A DNA stretch of 64,000 nucleotides. Source: an uncultured Prevotella sp. (GTDB lineage: Bacteria; Bacteroidota; Bacteroidia; Bacteroidales; Bacteroidaceae). The stretch covers positions 1 to 64,000 of the forward strand of contig ONKL01000001.1 in NCBI GenBank assembly GCA_900318395.1. Reading direction: 5' to 3'. Positions 35,371 to 43,759 of the stretch are shown in pieces (the stretch's first letter is position 1; each line of letters begins with the position of its first letter). The notes beneath the pieces are model-generated. The model did no database searches. It was not told where the DNA came from and worked only from the letters and a program-made list of their open reading frames with translations. The translations under genes and the position numbers were made by a program.

Positions 35371-36738
35371 CTAGAACTTCGGCATGCCGCCGCCCTTCAT
35401 GGCCTTCATGGCATTGGCCATCTGAGCCATCTTCGAAGAGCCCATACCAGTCACCATGCGCATCACCTTTCGAGTCTGGTCGAACTGCTTCATCAGACGG
35501 TTCACATCCTCGAGCTTTGTACCACTACCGGCAGCAATACGCTTACGACGGCTCTGGTTGATGATATCAGGATTAGCACGCTCCTTCGGTGTCATCGAGT
35601 TGATGATGGCCTCGATACCCTTGAAGGCATCGTCATCGATATCGAGATCCTTAATCTGCTTGCCCACGCCTGGAATCATCGCTGCCAGATCCTTGATGTT
35701 ACCCATCTTCTTGATTTGCTGAATCTGACCCATGAAGTCGTCGAAGTCGAACTTGTTCTTGCGGATCTTCTTCTCCAGTCGCTTGGCCTCCTCCTCATCG
35801 AACTGCTGCTGAGCACGCTCCACGAGACTGACGATATCACCCATACCGAGGATACGGTCGGCCATACGCTCAGGATGGAACACGTCGATGGCCTCCATCT
35901 TCTCACCTGTACCGACAAACTTGATGGGCTTTGTCACAACCGTACGGATAGAGAGGGCGGCACCACCACGGGTATCACCGTCGAGCTTCGTCAGAACCAC
36001 GCCGTCGAAGTCAAGACGATCGTTGAATTCCTTGGCTGTATTCACAGCATCCTGACCAGTCATCGAGTCGACTACGAAAAGGGTCTCATTGGGATGAATG
36101 GCATTCTTCAGGGTCTCTATCTCCTGCATCATCTCCTCGTCAACAGCCAAGCGACCTGCGGTATCGATGATGACCACATCGTTGGCCTTTGCCTTGGCCT
36201 CCTGGATAGCGTGGTTGGCAATCTCCACAACATTCTTATTGTCAGGCTCTGAATAGACGGGCACGCCAACACTCTCACCTACGACATGCAACTGCTGGAT
36301 AGCAGCAGGACGATAAACGTCGCAAGCCACGAGCAACGGCTTCTTGTGGTTACGGGCCTTGAGCAGACTGGCCAGTTTTCCACTGAACGTAGTCTTACCA
36401 GAACCCTGCAGACCTGACATCAAGATGATAGCAGGAGCACCAGGACGACCCTCTATTTTCAGTTCGGCAGCCTTACCACCCATGAGTTCAGCCAACTCAT
36501 CGTGAACAATCTTCACCATCAGCTGACCAGGCTTGACAGCAGTGAGCACATTCATACCCAGTGCCTTCTGCTTCACGGTGTCAGTAAACTGCTTGGCTAC
36601 CTTATAGTTCACATCGGCATCCAACAGGGCACGACGTACATCCTTGAGGGTCTCAGCAACGTTGATCTCGGTGATTTTTCCCTCACCTTTCAGTATCTTA
36701 AACGATCTCTCTAACCTATCACTTAAATTCTCAAACAT
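35371..36738 (-). CDS. ffh: Signal recognition particle protein Ffh
   Basis: Ffh binds signal sequences and 4.5S RNA and targets membrane proteins to SecYEG. The GTPase G1 loop is SGLQGSGKTTFSGKLA, G3-G4 motifs include DTAGRL and TKLDGD, and the M domain has RRKRIAAGSGT near the RNA-binding site. I place the start at 36738 (MFENLSDRLERS, as in the family). An upstream ATG at 36759 adds seven residues encoded by a purine-rich ribosome-binding stretch (AAGGAAGGAAA). Confidence 0.95.
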   Translation of the reverse strand: MFENLSDRLERSFKILKGEGKITEINVAETLKDVRRALLDADVNYKVAKQFTDTVKQKALGMNVLTAVKPGQLMVKIVHDELAELMGGKAAELKIEGRPGAPAIILMSGLQGSGKTTFSGKLASLLKARNHKKPLLVACDVYRPAAIQQLHVVGESVGVPVYSEPDNKNVVEIANHAIQEAKAKANDVVIIDTAGRLAVDEEMMQEIETLKNAIHPNETLFVVDSMTGQDAVNTAKEFNDRLDFDGVVLTKLDGDTRGGAALSIRTVVTKPIKFVGTGEKMEAIDVFHPERMADRILGMGDIVSLVERAQQQFDEEEAKRLEKKIRKNKFDFDDFMGQIQQIKKMGNIKDLAAMIPGVGKQIKDLDIDDDAFKGIEAIINSMTPKERANPDIINQSRRKRIAAGSGTKLEDVNRLMKQFDQTRKVMRMVTGMGSSKMAQMANAMKAMKGGGMPKF

Positions 36739-36754
36739 ATTTTCCTTCCTTTTT

Positions 36755-36815
36755 GACATAAGAACAAAAGTACAAATTCTTGGCGCAGCCCTTATGTCCT
36801 TTTGTTCTTCTGTCT
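36755..36815. repeat. GAACAAAA/TGTTCTTA octamer inverted element, copy 3
   Basis: Arms GACATAAGAACAAAAG and CTTTTGTTCTTCTGTC flank a GCGCAG core shared with the 31313-31375 copy. A minus-strand TACTTTTG at 36765-36772 inside the element is the best -7 candidate for ffh, so the element may carry its promoter. Confidence 0.88.
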
Positions 36816-36826
36816 AAAAAATACTT

Positions 36827-38554
36827 TTATTCTACAATTATGCCCTGCTCCTCACACAGTTTCAGACTCATCTCCTTCAGCTTGAACTTCTGGATCTTAC
36901 CAGAACCTGTCAGTGGGAACTGATCGATGAAGAACACATACTTCGGAATCTTGTAACGGGCAATCTTACCACGACAGAACAGCTGTACATCCTCAGGTGT
37001 CATCGTTACACCCTCTTCCAGAATGATGAAGGCACCAACGGCCTCACCATATTTCTTCGAAGGTACGGCAGCCACCTGCACATCGCGGATGCCAGGCATG
37101 TGATAGAGGAACTCCTCGATCTCACGAGGATAGATGTTCTCACCACCACGGATAATCATATCCTTGATACGGCCTGTAATCTTGTAGAAACCCTGTTCGT
37201 CCTTCACACCCAGGTCGCCCGAATGCAGATAACCGTTCTTGTCGATCACCTCAGCCGTAGCCGTGGGGTTCTTGTAATAGCCCTTCATCACGTTGAAGCC
37301 CTTGCAGCACATTTCACCCTGCACACCAACGGGGCACTCCTCGCCTGTCTCTGGGTCGAGCACCTTCACATCAACAAACGGATAGTCACGTCCTACGGTG
37401 GTGCAGCGCTGCTCGAAGGTATCGTTCAGACAGGTCTGAGTCATACCAGGCGACGACTCGGTCAGGCCGTAGACGCTGGTGATGGTCATATACATCTTCT
37501 CTGAAACCTGCTTCATCAACTCCACAGGACAAAGCGAACCTGCCATGATACCTGTACGGAGACTGGTCAGGTCGAACATATTGAACATGGGGTGATTGAG
37601 TTCTGCGATAAACATCGTGGGCACACCATAGACAGCCGTACAACGCTCCTTGTGGATAGACGCCAGGACCACCAGCGGGTCGAACTTCTCGACCATCACC
37701 TCAGTACATCCATGCGTCAGACAGTTCATCGTGGCAAGCACGACGCCAAAGCAATGGAACAAGGGCACGCAGACACAGAGCTTGTCATCCTGTGTGAAGC
37801 CCATATTCTCGCCTGTGAAGAAGCCGTCGTTGGCAATACCGTAGTGCGTCAGCATCACGCCCTTGGGGAAGCCCGTCGTACCAGAGGTGTACTGCATGTT
37901 GCAGACATCGTAGCACGTCACCTGACTCTTCATCTCCTGCAGAGTCTCGTCCTCCACGTTCTGTCCCAACAGAAGCAATTCGGCAGTGTTGAACATACCA
38001 CGATATTTCTCCATACCGATGAACACCACGTTCTTCATATAAGGGAAACGCTCGCTGTTCAGATGACCGCGCTCGCAGTTCCTCAGTTCGGGCAGCATCG
38101 TATAGGTCATGTCGACATAGTTACAGTCCCATGTACCATCGGTGATACACAGGGTATGCATGTCGGAGTCCTTACAGAGATACTCCAGCTCGTTCTGCTT
38201 GTAGTTGGTGTTCACCGTCACCAGCACGGCACCGATTTTGGCAGTGGCGTAGAGGAAGGTCAACCAGTCGGGCACGTTTGTAGCCCAGATACCTACGTTA
38301 GAGCCTTTCTTCACACCAATGGCAATCAAGCCCTTGGCGAGGTTGTCTACACGCTCATTGAACTTACTCCAAGTAAAGCGGAGGTCACGGTCGCTGTAGA
38401 CGATGTATTCTTTGTCTGGGGTTGTCTCAGCCCAGTGTTCGAGCCACTGTCCGAGTGTGCGTTCATGAAGCGTATAACCATCCGATCCTGTTTCAGCAGG
38501 ATAAGTTCTATCAGGCAACGGTCTGCCTGCCATGTCAAATCTCACGTTACTCAT
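36827..38554 (-). CDS. AMP-binding acyl-CoA synthetase
   Basis: The 575-residue protein is an ANL-superfamily ligase that activates a carboxylic acid to an acyl-adenylate and then an acyl-CoA. Motifs are [18 protein letters not shown] (P-loop), [12 protein letters not shown], the hinge [21 protein letters not shown], and the C-terminal catalytic Lys in [10 protein letters not shown]. Substrate is probably a medium- or long-chain fatty acid. It directly follows the XRE-cupin regulator gene on the same strand, so the regulator may sense a related metabolite. Confidence 0.9.
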   Translation of the reverse strand: MSNVRFDMAGRPLPDRTYPAETGSDGYTLHERTLGQWLEHWAETTPDKEYIVYSDRDLRFTWSKFNERVDNLAKGLIAIGVKKGSNVGIWATNVPDWLTFLYATAKIGAVLVTVNTNYKQNELEYLCKDSDMHTLCITDGTWDCNYVDMTYTMLPELRNCERGHLNSERFPYMKNVVFIGMEKYRGMFNTAELLLLGQNVEDETLQEMKSQVTCYDVCNMQYTSGTTGFPKGVMLTHYGIANDGFFTGENMGFTQDDKLCVCVPLFHCFGVVLATMNCLTHGCTEVMVEKFDPLVVLASIHKERCTAVYGVPTMFIAELNHPMFNMFDLTSLRTGIMAGSLCPVELMKQVSEKMYMTITSVYGLTESSPGMTQTCLNDTFEQRCTTVGRDYPFVDVKVLDPETGEECPVGVQGEMCCKGFNVMKGYYKNPTATAEVIDKNGYLHSGDLGVKDEQGFYKITGRIKDMIIRGGENIYPREIEEFLYHMPGIRDVQVAAVPSKKYGEAVGAFIILEEGVTMTPEDVQLFCRGKIARYKIPKYVFFIDQFPLTGSGKIQKFKLKEMSLKLCEEQGIIVE

Positions 38555-38561
38555 ACAGCCT

Positions 38562-38585
38562 TTCTGTTCTTATGTTCTTATGTCT
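38562..38585. repeat. TGTTCTTA octamer half element
   Basis: Two TGTTCTTA units and a TGTCT end lie between the regulator and the acyl-CoA synthetase genes. This is a half copy of the GAACAAAA-type element. Confidence 0.75.
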
Positions 38586-38590
38586 GAAAA

Positions 38591-39175
38591 TCAGAATGGA
38601 ATATAGATGAGAGCGAGAATCTTGGCAGACTTCCCAGGAGCGCCATGCAGATGATGCTTCACGATCGAGTCGTAATAGATCGAGTCGCCTTCTTTGAGTG
38701 AATACTTCTCCTTACCGTATTCCACTTCCACTTCACCCTCCATGACATAGATGAACTCCTCACCCTCGTGGGCTGAGAGTTTGTATTCGGGTGTCGTCTC
38801 AGGATTGATGTCGATGATGAACGGCTCCATGTGACGTCCGGCCTTCTGCTGAGCCAACGGATGATATTCCATGTGCTTACGGGCATCAGTAGCACCGTTA
38901 GAGAAACTGATACTGCTCTCGCGTTCACGATCCTCAGCACGTGTGACAACAGGACCCAGAGCATCACTGTCGTCCATGAAGGTGCCCAGTCGCACACCCA
39001 GTGCTCGGGCTATCTTGATCAGCGGACCTAAAGAAGGTAGGTTCTGGTCATTTTCAATACTGTTGATCTGCTCAACTGACAGACCTGTGCTCTCAGCGAC
39101 TTCCTCGATAGAGAGGTTTTTGGTTTCTCTGAGTCCCTTGATTTTGGAACCCACTAAAGTGTTAGTGTTGGACAT
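38591..39175 (-). CDS. XRE-family regulator with C-terminal cupin domain
   Basis: Residues about 10-65 are an HTH_XRE domain (IKGLRETKNLSIEEVAESTGLS). Residues about 115-190 are a cupin (HEGEEFIYVMEGEVEVEYG and KEGDSIYYDSIVKHHLHG) that should bind a small ligand. Regulators of this layout usually control the adjacent metabolic gene, here the acyl-CoA synthetase 36 bp downstream. A full promoter lies 41 bp upstream. Confidence 0.92.
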   Translation of the reverse strand: MSNTNTLVGSKIKGLRETKNLSIEEVAESTGLSVEQINSIENDQNLPSLGPLIKIARALGVRLGTFMDDSDALGPVVTRAEDRERESSISFSNGATDARKHMEYHPLAQQKAGRHMEPFIIDINPETTPEYKLSAHEGEEFIYVMEGEVEVEYGKEKYSLKEGDSIYYDSIVKHHLHGAPGKSAKILALIYIPF

Positions 39176-39215
39176 AATTCTTTTAACTTGATATCGATAT
39201 TTACTTTTTAGGGCG

Positions 39216-39247
39216 CAAAATTACAATAAAAAAACGAAACTCACAAA
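39216..39247 (-). promoter_or_regulatory. XRE-cupin/acyl-CoA synthetase promoter (TTTG-N20-TAATTTTG)
   Basis: TTTG and TAATTTTG are spaced by 20 bp on the minus strand, 41 bp before the regulator start. Confidence 0.85.
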
Positions 39248-39276
39248 CTTTCTCTTGAATTTTTAATCTATAAGAT

Positions 39277-39338
39277 AAAAAGAACAAAAGAACATATTTT
39301 TATTCCATCTCTTCCTTTGAACTTTTGTTCTTCTGTCT
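39277..39338. repeat. GAACAAAA octamer inverted element, copy 4, overlapping queH
   Basis: The left arm (AAAAAGAACAAAAGAACATA) and the right arm (CTTTTGTTCTTCTGTCT) form an inverted repeat. The right arm is translated as the C-terminal FRQKNKSS of QueH, and the element contains the stop codon. Confidence 0.8.
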
Positions 39339-39902
39339 AAACGAATATTCACAGCCACAATACAGTTGGTTGTAAAAGTTAAATTCTTTCAGCAATTGGT
39401 TTCGACGATCCTGCAATCCGCCCTTACGCCAATTCTGGGCCCAGAATGCCGTACCCTCTACAGCCTGCTCTGCCTGATGGCCTGCCCGTTCTATCTGTTC
39501 CAGACTCTTCCATCGGCTCGATGCCAATGTCGTTGCGAACCACCTGATGCCCAATTCCTTCGCTTTCAGAGCTGTCTTTGTCAACCGAAGCGTGAAGCAT
39601 TGTTCGCAGCGCCGCCCACGCTCAGGCTCTCCCTCCAGACCACAGACACCACCAAGCCACGACTGATGGTCATAGTCGCCATCGATCCACGTCAATCCAA
39701 GACGCTCCGCATGACGCTTGCTCTCGTTCTTGCGAATCTCATATTCTTCTCGTGGCCATATATTCGGATTGTAATAGAATATAGTTGGTTTAACACCATT
39801 GGCGAGCATCCACTCTACAATGGCAGAGGAGCATGGTGCGCAACAAGCATGCAGCAACACCTCTTTGACACCTTCAGGCACTATAATCGCTGGTTTCTTC
39901 AT
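39300..39902 (-). CDS. queH: Epoxyqueuosine reductase QueH
   Basis: QueH performs the last step of queuosine synthesis in bacteria lacking QueG. The 200-residue protein has the CC dyad and following Cys in LLHACCAPCSSAIVEWM, the CxxCF motif in GRRCEQCFTLRL and a C-terminal YCGCEYSF, all typical Fe-S ligands. The last dozen residues (RQKNKSSKEEME) extend past the usual end and are partly encoded by an octamer repeat element. A TAACTTTG -7 element lies at 39913-39920. Confidence 0.92.
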   Translation of the reverse strand: MKKPAIIVPEGVKEVLLHACCAPCSSAIVEWMLANGVKPTIFYYNPNIWPREEYEIRKNESKRHAERLGLTWIDGDYDHQSWLGGVCGLEGEPERGRRCEQCFTLRLTKTALKAKELGIRWFATTLASSRWKSLEQIERAGHQAEQAVEGTAFWAQNWRKGGLQDRRNQLLKEFNFYNQLYCGCEYSFRQKNKSSKEEME

Positions 39903-39984
39903 TTTCAGACTGCAAAGTTAATCATTTTTTCTAAAAATGAGTGTTAATCTTCTCAAAAATCATGCTTATTCCATTTTATTATCG

Positions 39985-39992
39985 TATCTTTG
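39985..39992 (+). promoter_or_regulatory. Promoter -7 element for the PIG-L gene
   Basis: TATCTTTG overlaps the TTG codon at 39990, which rules that codon out as the translation start and points to the ATG at 40032. Confidence 0.65.
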
Positions 39993-40031
39993 TCGAATAA
40001 ACATTCAAATACTACTAAATACAATAGCGAA

Positions 40032-41168
40032 ATGAATCTGAATCTGACAGCTAACATCAAGATGCCTGAACATGAGTTAAGGCGACAGGTTATTGACCTC
40101 TGTAATAAAACGGGCAAGCCCTTGTTGAAACTCTCCACGAAAGATTATGTGGACAACGGACTGGGACACCTCGTAGAACAATTCGACGGACAAGCCGGTC
40201 TGGTGAACATCGAAGTATTCAACGAACTGCAGCACACCATCACAGGATGGCCAGGAGGCAAACCAGACGTTGACGATACCACACGTCCTGAGAGAGCCAA
40301 GCCCTACCCCAAGCGTGTCATTGTTTTCTCACCCCACCCCGATGATGACGTCATCTCAATGGGAGGTACCATCCGTCGACTCATGCAGCAGAAGCACGAT
40401 GTGCATGTGGCCTATGAGACATCTGGCAATATCGCTGTGGGCGACGAGGAAGTGCGTCGATTCATGCACTTCATCAATGGCTTCAACACTATCTTTGCCA
40501 ATGGTTCCGACCAAGTCATCAAGCACTCCTATCAGACGGTGAAGGCCTTCATCAAGAATAAAAAGGAGGGCGACCTCGACAATCAGCAGATTCTCCGTCT
40601 GAAAGGACTGATCCGCAGAGGTGAGGCGCGTCTGGCCTGCGAGTACAACGGCATCGACAGCCATCATATCCACTTCCTCGACCTGCCTTTCTATGAGAGC
40701 GGTAAGATTGAGAAACTCCCCATGACAGAAAACGACGTGACGCCGATTATCGAACTGCTCTCTGAGATTCAGCCACATCAGATCTATGTGGCTGCCGACC
40801 TTGCCGATCCTCACGGTACCCACCGCAAGTGTACAGATGCCGTATTGGCAGCCATCGACGAGGAGAAGAAGGCAGGAGCCGAGTGGCTGAACGATTGTCG
40901 CGTTTGGATGTATCGTGGTGCCTGGGCTGAATGGGATGTAGCCGACATTGAGATGTGTGTGCCGATGAGTCCTGAGGAACTCCGTGAGAAGCGAAATGCC
41001 ATCCTGCGCCATCAGAGTCAGATGGAGAGTGCCCCGTTCTTGGGCAACGACGAGCGCCTGTTCTGGCAGCGTGCAGAGGACCGCAACCGTGAGACGGCAA
41101 AGCGCTACGATGCACTCGGACTGGCCTGTTACGAGGCGATGGAAGCTTTCGTAGAATACCACTTTTAG
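40032..41168 (+). CDS. PIG-L deacetylase domain protein lacking the usual NagB domain
   Basis: The 378-residue protein is a PIG-L/LmbE-type zinc deacetylase, with the metal motif SPHPDDDVISMGGT near residue 100 and HFLDLPFYE later. In Bacteroides, very similar sequence forms the C-terminal half of a roughly 660-residue protein whose N-terminal half is glucosamine-6-phosphate deaminase. Here residues 1-90 match the linker after that deaminase, but the NagB part is absent, and the promoter just upstream shows this is the real start. It precedes a GH20 hexosaminidase, which fits amino-sugar metabolism. Confidence 0.8.
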   Translation: MNLNLTANIKMPEHELRRQVIDLCNKTGKPLLKLSTKDYVDNGLGHLVEQFDGQAGLVNIEVFNELQHTITGWPGGKPDVDDTTRPERAKPYPKRVIVFSPHPDDDVISMGGTIRRLMQQKHDVHVAYETSGNIAVGDEEVRRFMHFINGFNTIFANGSDQVIKHSYQTVKAFIKNKKEGDLDNQQILRLKGLIRRGEARLACEYNGIDSHHIHFLDLPFYESGKIEKLPMTENDVTPIIELLSEIQPHQIYVAADLADPHGTHRKCTDAVLAAIDEEKKAGAEWLNDCRVWMYRGAWAEWDVADIEMCVPMSPEELREKRNAILRHQSQMESAPFLGNDERLFWQRAEDRNRETAKRYDALGLACYEAMEAFVEYHF

Positions 41169-41173
41169 CGGTG

Positions 41174-41293
41174 AAAAGGTAAAAGAGTAAAAAAGTAAAA
41201 AAATAGATAAGAAATGGAGAATGTGTCAGTTAACAAGGTAATGGGGGTGGTTAAAGTTTTTTTATCTTTTTACCTTTTTACCCTTTTACCTTT
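41174..41293. repeat. TTTTTACC octamer inverted cassette overlapping the GH20 start
   Basis: The left arm (41174-41211, AAAAGGTAAAAGAGTAAAAA...) and the right arm (41262-41293, three TTTTTACC-like units at 8-bp period) are inverted. The right arm is translated as the hydrophobic core of the GH20 signal peptide. Confidence 0.85.
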
Positions 41294-42842
41294 AAGCGTT
41301 CATGCGGGTGAACCTGCAAATTATGAGGTAGTACCTCTGCCACAAAGCATTGTAGAACAAAAGGGTGCCCCATTCATCCTTGAAGAGGGTGTTGAGATTC
41401 TGGCTTCAGCTGAGTTGCAGCGTGAGGCAGAGTTCCTGAAACAGTATATCGAAGAGGTGACATGGAACAATCTTCCCATCGCCCAGAAGAGAGAGAAGAA
41501 AGTGCGTTATATCGAACTGAGTGTCTCTCCCACTGTCAAAGAGAAGGAGGGTTACGTGATGACAGTCAGTCAGAAGGGCGTCACGATCCAGGGAGGCTCT
41601 GCTGCTGGTGTGTTCTATGGCATCCAGACCTTGCGAAAGGCTGTGAAGGAAGGGGTTATCATGAATCCCGTCATCATCACAGATGCACCTCGCTTCAGCT
41701 ATCGTGGCATGCACCTCGACTGCTCGCGACATTTCTTCTCAGCAGATTTCGTGAAGAAGTATATCGACCTGCTGGCGCTTCACAATATGAACCGTTTCCA
41801 CTGGCATCTGACGGACGATCAGGGCTGGCGCATCGAAATCAAGAGATTTCCTGAGCTGACAACCATCGGAGCTCAGCGCTCTGGTACAATCCTCGGCACC
41901 AACTCCGACCTCGACGACGGTATTCCTCATGGCGGATTCTATACACAGGAAGAAGCCCGAGAGATTGTGAAGTATGCCCAGGAGCGCCATATCACGATCA
42001 TCCCAGAGATCGACATGCCTGGTCACATGCTGGCTGCGCTTGCCTGCTATCCAGAGTTAGGCTGTACTGGCGGACCTTATCAGGTGGGCCACTACTGGGG
42101 CGTCTATACCGATGTGCTTTGCGTGGGCAATCCAAAGGTCTTCGACTTTGTGGAGGGCGTTCTGACAGAGATCATGGACATCTTCCCATCGGAGGTGATT
42201 CATATCGGAGGCGATGAGACGCCTACCGTGAAATGGGAGAATTGTGCGAAGTGTCAGGCTCTCGGACTGGCCAAGGATCAGTTGCAGGCTTACTTCACTC
42301 AGAAAGTGTTCAATTTCCTCACTGCCCACCATCGTCGCGCCTTGGGCTGGGATGAGATTCTCGACGGTTGTCCAAAGGATGCGATGATCATGTCGTGGCG
42401 AGGCACAGCACCTGGGGCTAAAGCTGCCCAGCTGGGACACGATGTCGTGATGGCACCTACCTCACATGTCTACTTCGATTACCTGCAATCTCAGGAACGA
42501 TTGTTCGAACCTTCGCGCTGCGAGGGTTTCATCCCCGTTGAAAAGGTCTACTCGCTCGACCCTGCTCCAGATACGCTGTCGGTAGAAGCCAGAAAGCATA
42601 TCCTGGGCACTCAGGCCAACATCTGGACGGAGTATCTTTTCACGGAAGGCATGGTGGAATATCAGGCTCTGCCTCGTATGTCGGCACTCTCAGAAGTGCA
42701 GTGGACACTGCCTGAACGCAAGAACTACGAAGCCTTTAAAGAGCGACTGACACGCTTGACGGCACTCTACGAGCTCTATCACTATCAATACGCCAAGCAC
42801 CTCTGGCCTGAGCGACAGCTCCCCAGTCGTTGGCAATTCTAA
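41214..42842 (+). CDS. Secreted beta-N-acetylhexosaminidase (GH20)
   Basis: The 542-residue enzyme releases terminal GlcNAc or GalNAc. A GH20b N-terminal domain is followed by the TIM barrel with HWHLTDDQGWRIEIK and the catalytic Asp-Glu pair in VIHIGGDETPTVKWE. The signal peptide core (VFLSFYLFTLLPLSVHA) is encoded by TTTTTACC octamers, so a repeat appears to have been used as a secretion signal. The start at 41214 lies within the cassette; an ATG at 41241 would give a shorter, more typical signal peptide. It is downstream of a PIG-L deacetylase gene. Confidence 0.92.
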   Translation: MENVSVNKVMGVVKVFLSFYLFTLLPLSVHAGEPANYEVVPLPQSIVEQKGAPFILEEGVEILASAELQREAEFLKQYIEEVTWNNLPIAQKREKKVRYIELSVSPTVKEKEGYVMTVSQKGVTIQGGSAAGVFYGIQTLRKAVKEGVIMNPVIITDAPRFSYRGMHLDCSRHFFSADFVKKYIDLLALHNMNRFHWHLTDDQGWRIEIKRFPELTTIGAQRSGTILGTNSDLDDGIPHGGFYTQEEAREIVKYAQERHITIIPEIDMPGHMLAALACYPELGCTGGPYQVGHYWGVYTDVLCVGNPKVFDFVEGVLTEIMDIFPSEVIHIGGDETPTVKWENCAKCQALGLAKDQLQAYFTQKVFNFLTAHHRRALGWDEILDGCPKDAMIMSWRGTAPGAKAAQLGHDVVMAPTSHVYFDYLQSQERLFEPSRCEGFIPVEKVYSLDPAPDTLSVEARKHILGTQANIWTEYLFTEGMVEYQALPRMSALSEVQWTLPERKNYEAFKERLTRLTALYELYHYQYAKHLWPERQLPSRWQF

Positions 42843-42860
42843 GAAACAAAAAATGATGGT

Positions 42861-42895
42861 CCGTGGACTTTAATACCTTTGATTAAAGTCCACGG
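42861..42895. terminator. Bidirectional terminator
   Basis: A 14-bp perfect stem (CCGTGGACTTTAAT with its complement) around a 7-nt loop lies between the convergent GH20 and DnaJ-domain genes and overlaps the end of the latter. Confidence 0.85.
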
Positions 42896-43707
42896 GCTTT
42901 CCATATACGATCCTTCGCTGCGTTGATCTCCTGGAACTTCTTCTCAGCGGCCCTGCGCACATCCTCACCCAGTGCAGCCACCTTATCAGGATGGTGCTCC
43001 AGGGCGAGCTTGCGATAGGCTTTCTTCACCTCGTCGTCAGAAGCATCCGGACTGACGCCCAGCACCTTATAGGCATCTTCGAGGGTATTGCCTTCGAGGT
43101 GGAGCATCGAGTCGACCTCACTCGCACGGAGTCCCATCCACTGGGCACACTCCTTCAGGGCCGTAATCTCACTCTGGGGCACATTGCCATCAGCCTTGGC
43201 CACCATCACGAGATAGTTCAATAGCTGTAAGCGCTGCGAATAGTCCATCTGCTGATTGATCTGTCCACAACACTCGCGAACTGTCGACTTGAACTGCGTC
43301 CACCCCTCACGTTTCTGCTCGTCGAAGAGTCTGTTCAGAATCTCGTTACCCTGCTGCACGGCACCAGAGCCAAAGTTCTGGCGCAACATCTGCCGCACCA
43401 GCTCCATCTCTGAGTGCATCGCCTTGCCGTCGGCCTTAATAATATAAGAGGAGAGCACGAGCAGCGAGAACAGGAAACTATTGCGCTGTCCCTGCTGCTG
43501 CCGCTGGCGGTAGGCCTGCTGATATGCCTGATTGTAATCCTGATAAGAACGTTGTGAGCCTGAGCCCCATGTACCTGAGTTATCAGGTGTATTCACACCG
43601 TCGAGCATCGTATCAAACATTGACCCCACCAAATAGCCAGCCAGAGCTCCCAACGGTCCTCCAGCCATCCATCCGATAAATCCTCCAATCCACTTTCCTG
43701 CTGCCAT
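42883..43707 (-). CDS. TerB- and DnaJ-domain co-chaperone (DjlA-like)
   Basis: The 274-residue protein starts with a glycine-rich hydrophobic hairpin ([21 protein letters not shown]) that may anchor it to membrane, then a Gln/Tyr-rich linker, a TerB domain (residues about 75-190) and a C-terminal J domain with HHPDKV (HPD motif). This is the DjlA layout, which stimulates DnaK at the membrane. Confidence 0.88.
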   Translation of the reverse strand: MAAGKWIGGFIGWMAGGPLGALAGYLVGSMFDTMLDGVNTPDNSGTWGSGSQRSYQDYNQAYQQAYRQRQQQGQRNSFLFSLLVLSSYIIKADGKAMHSEMELVRQMLRQNFGSGAVQQGNEILNRLFDEQKREGWTQFKSTVRECCGQINQQMDYSQRLQLLNYLVMVAKADGNVPQSEITALKECAQWMGLRASEVDSMLHLEGNTLEDAYKVLGVSPDASDDEVKKAYRKLALEHHPDKVAALGEDVRRAAEKKFQEINAAKDRIWKARGL

Positions 43708-43759
43708 AATTTCTTTTTTTATCCGCGAAGGTTATACTTATTTCTTAAAACACTCTGTC

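Noticed and set aside
39990-40031. TTG start for the PIG-L protein
   Set aside because: The codon is part of the TATCTTTG promoter element.
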